Assembly: GCF_016714275.1 (NCBI RefSeq)
Contig: NZ_JADJNP010000002.1
Span: forward strand, 910,122-974,121
DNA from: Tessaracoccus sp.
GTDB lineage: Bacteria; Actinomycetota; Actinomycetes; Propionibacteriales; Propionibacteriaceae
Direction: 5' to 3'
Length of the DNA: 64,000 bases
Numbering within the stretch: the stretch's first letter is position 1; every line of letters begins with the position of its first letter. Below are positions 63,627 through 64,000 of this stretch, one piece after another. A model generated the notes under the pieces. It searched no databases. It saw only the letters and a list, made by a program, of their open reading frames with translations, and was not told the origin of the DNA. The translations under genes and the position numbers were made by a program.

Positions 63627-63922
63627 TCATTTTGGGGGCGTGATGTGAGCCTGCGACAGATACGCCGCCGCTCGCCGTAGGACCTCGTTCTCCATCTCCA
63701 GCTCGCGGATCCTGCGTAACGCCTGGGCCATGTCCTTGCGCTGCTCAGGATCGGTGGTCGGGGTCATCCCGTGGGACTGGAAGCGAGCGTCGCGGACCCA
63801 GGCTTGAAGGGTGGTCTTGGCCATCCCCATGTCCCCGGCGACCTGCTTCTGCGGGATGCCTGAGGGCGACCAGCGCGACCGCGTCGCGCCTGAACCCCGT
63901 CGGTGTAAGCGATCTTCGGCAT
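63627..63922 (-). pseudogene. IS3-family OrfA, frameshifted
   Basis: The DNA-binding protein begins MPKIAYTDG at ATG 63922, continues as FRRDAVALVA in a second frame, and finishes as PQKQVAGDMGMAKTTLQAWV in a third. A helix and leucine-zipper-like tail follows (RIRELEMENEVLRRAAAYLS). At least two indels separate it from an intact gene. Confidence 0.83.
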
Positions 63923-64000
63923 GGATGCCATCCTTCCAGGCACGACCCTCTCGTGAGAGTCATGCGATCTGGAGTCAACCAAACCTTCAGCAGTCCCGTG

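Larger units (their letters stand above)
62726..63989 (-). mobile_element. IS3-family insertion sequence (defective or poorly sequenced)
   Basis: 1264 bp bounded by inverted repeats TGAAGGTTTGGTTGAC (62726-62741) and GTCAACCAAACCTTCA (63974-63989), with TG ... CA ends as in IS3. It encodes OrfA and OrfB on the minus strand, both with frameshifts. No target duplication can be recognised, and the left flank is the G-rich stretch. Confidence 0.88.

Overview
This is a high-GC chromosomal segment of an actinobacterium. The gene content (menaquinone pathway, Nuo complex I, a sodium-pumping decarboxylase, MsiK-dependent-style sugar importer without its own ATPase, type I-E CRISPR) and several leaderless promoters fit a Propionibacteriaceae-like organism, for example a relative of Tessaracoccus. 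The family assignment is inference from gene content, not from a marker gene.

Layout. 1-5295: the 5' part of a nuo operon on the minus strand (nuoABCDEF and the start of nuoG, which runs off the left edge), preceded by a menJ-like geranylgeranyl reductase. 6851-8107: menF on the plus strand. 8103-8608: a mirror-image array of about 19-bp repeats and a 38-bp perfect palindrome. 8666-11472: a large secreted M23-like cell-wall protein with 100-residue tandem repeats, frameshifted near its C-terminus. 12288-17874: a membrane-anchored hypothetical protein, an ABC exporter pair, menG and a TM0106-type nuclease. 18064-23805: a LacI-regulated sugar import operon with an ADP-ribosylglycohydrolase. 23942-26974: an ABC-2 exporter with a small HTH regulator and a Gfo/Idh oxidoreductase, flanked by a duplicated 3' gene scar.

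27025-32664 is the most novel-looking part. Two small double-glycine leader peptides share a leader and a CTxTIT core start. They are followed by a peptidase-containing ABC exporter, an unknown 128-residue protein, a histidine kinase with its LuxR-type response regulator, and a secreted Pro/Cys-rich protein. An 18-bp operator-like motif centred on GATGCGG (CATGCGG at one site) lies in front of four of the transcription units. No lanthionine, radical SAM or YcaO maturation enzyme is present. This looks like a self-regulated secreted disulfide-peptide (bacteriocin or pheromone) locus.

32801-37378: menE-menA-menC-menD on the minus strand; menC carries a 2-nt slip in a GC run. 37434-43945: a small membrane protein, a sugar nucleotidyltransferase with a galactokinase-like kinase, sodium-pump decarboxylase subunits, a cation-efflux protein, a second mirror-image repeat array and a 2-hydroxyacid dehydrogenase. 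44034-47231: a fused alpha-beta glycyl-tRNA synthetase.

47353-62603 is a complete type I-E CRISPR-Cas locus (cas3-cse1-cse2-cas7-cas5e-cas6e-cas1e-cas2e) followed by one very long array. An IS21-family element (58866-61045) with a 6-bp target duplication sits inside a single spacer; removing it restores a 33-nt spacer and an array of 70 repeats. The window ends in a low-complexity G-rich stretch and an IS3-family element with several frameshifts.

Two genome-wide themes are visible. A palindromic element (TTCCTTGAG ... TCGAAAGG) occurs between genes and also in frame inside glyS, menD and the galactokinase-like gene. About ten transcripts appear leaderless, with a TANNNT -10 box 6-7 nt before the start codon.
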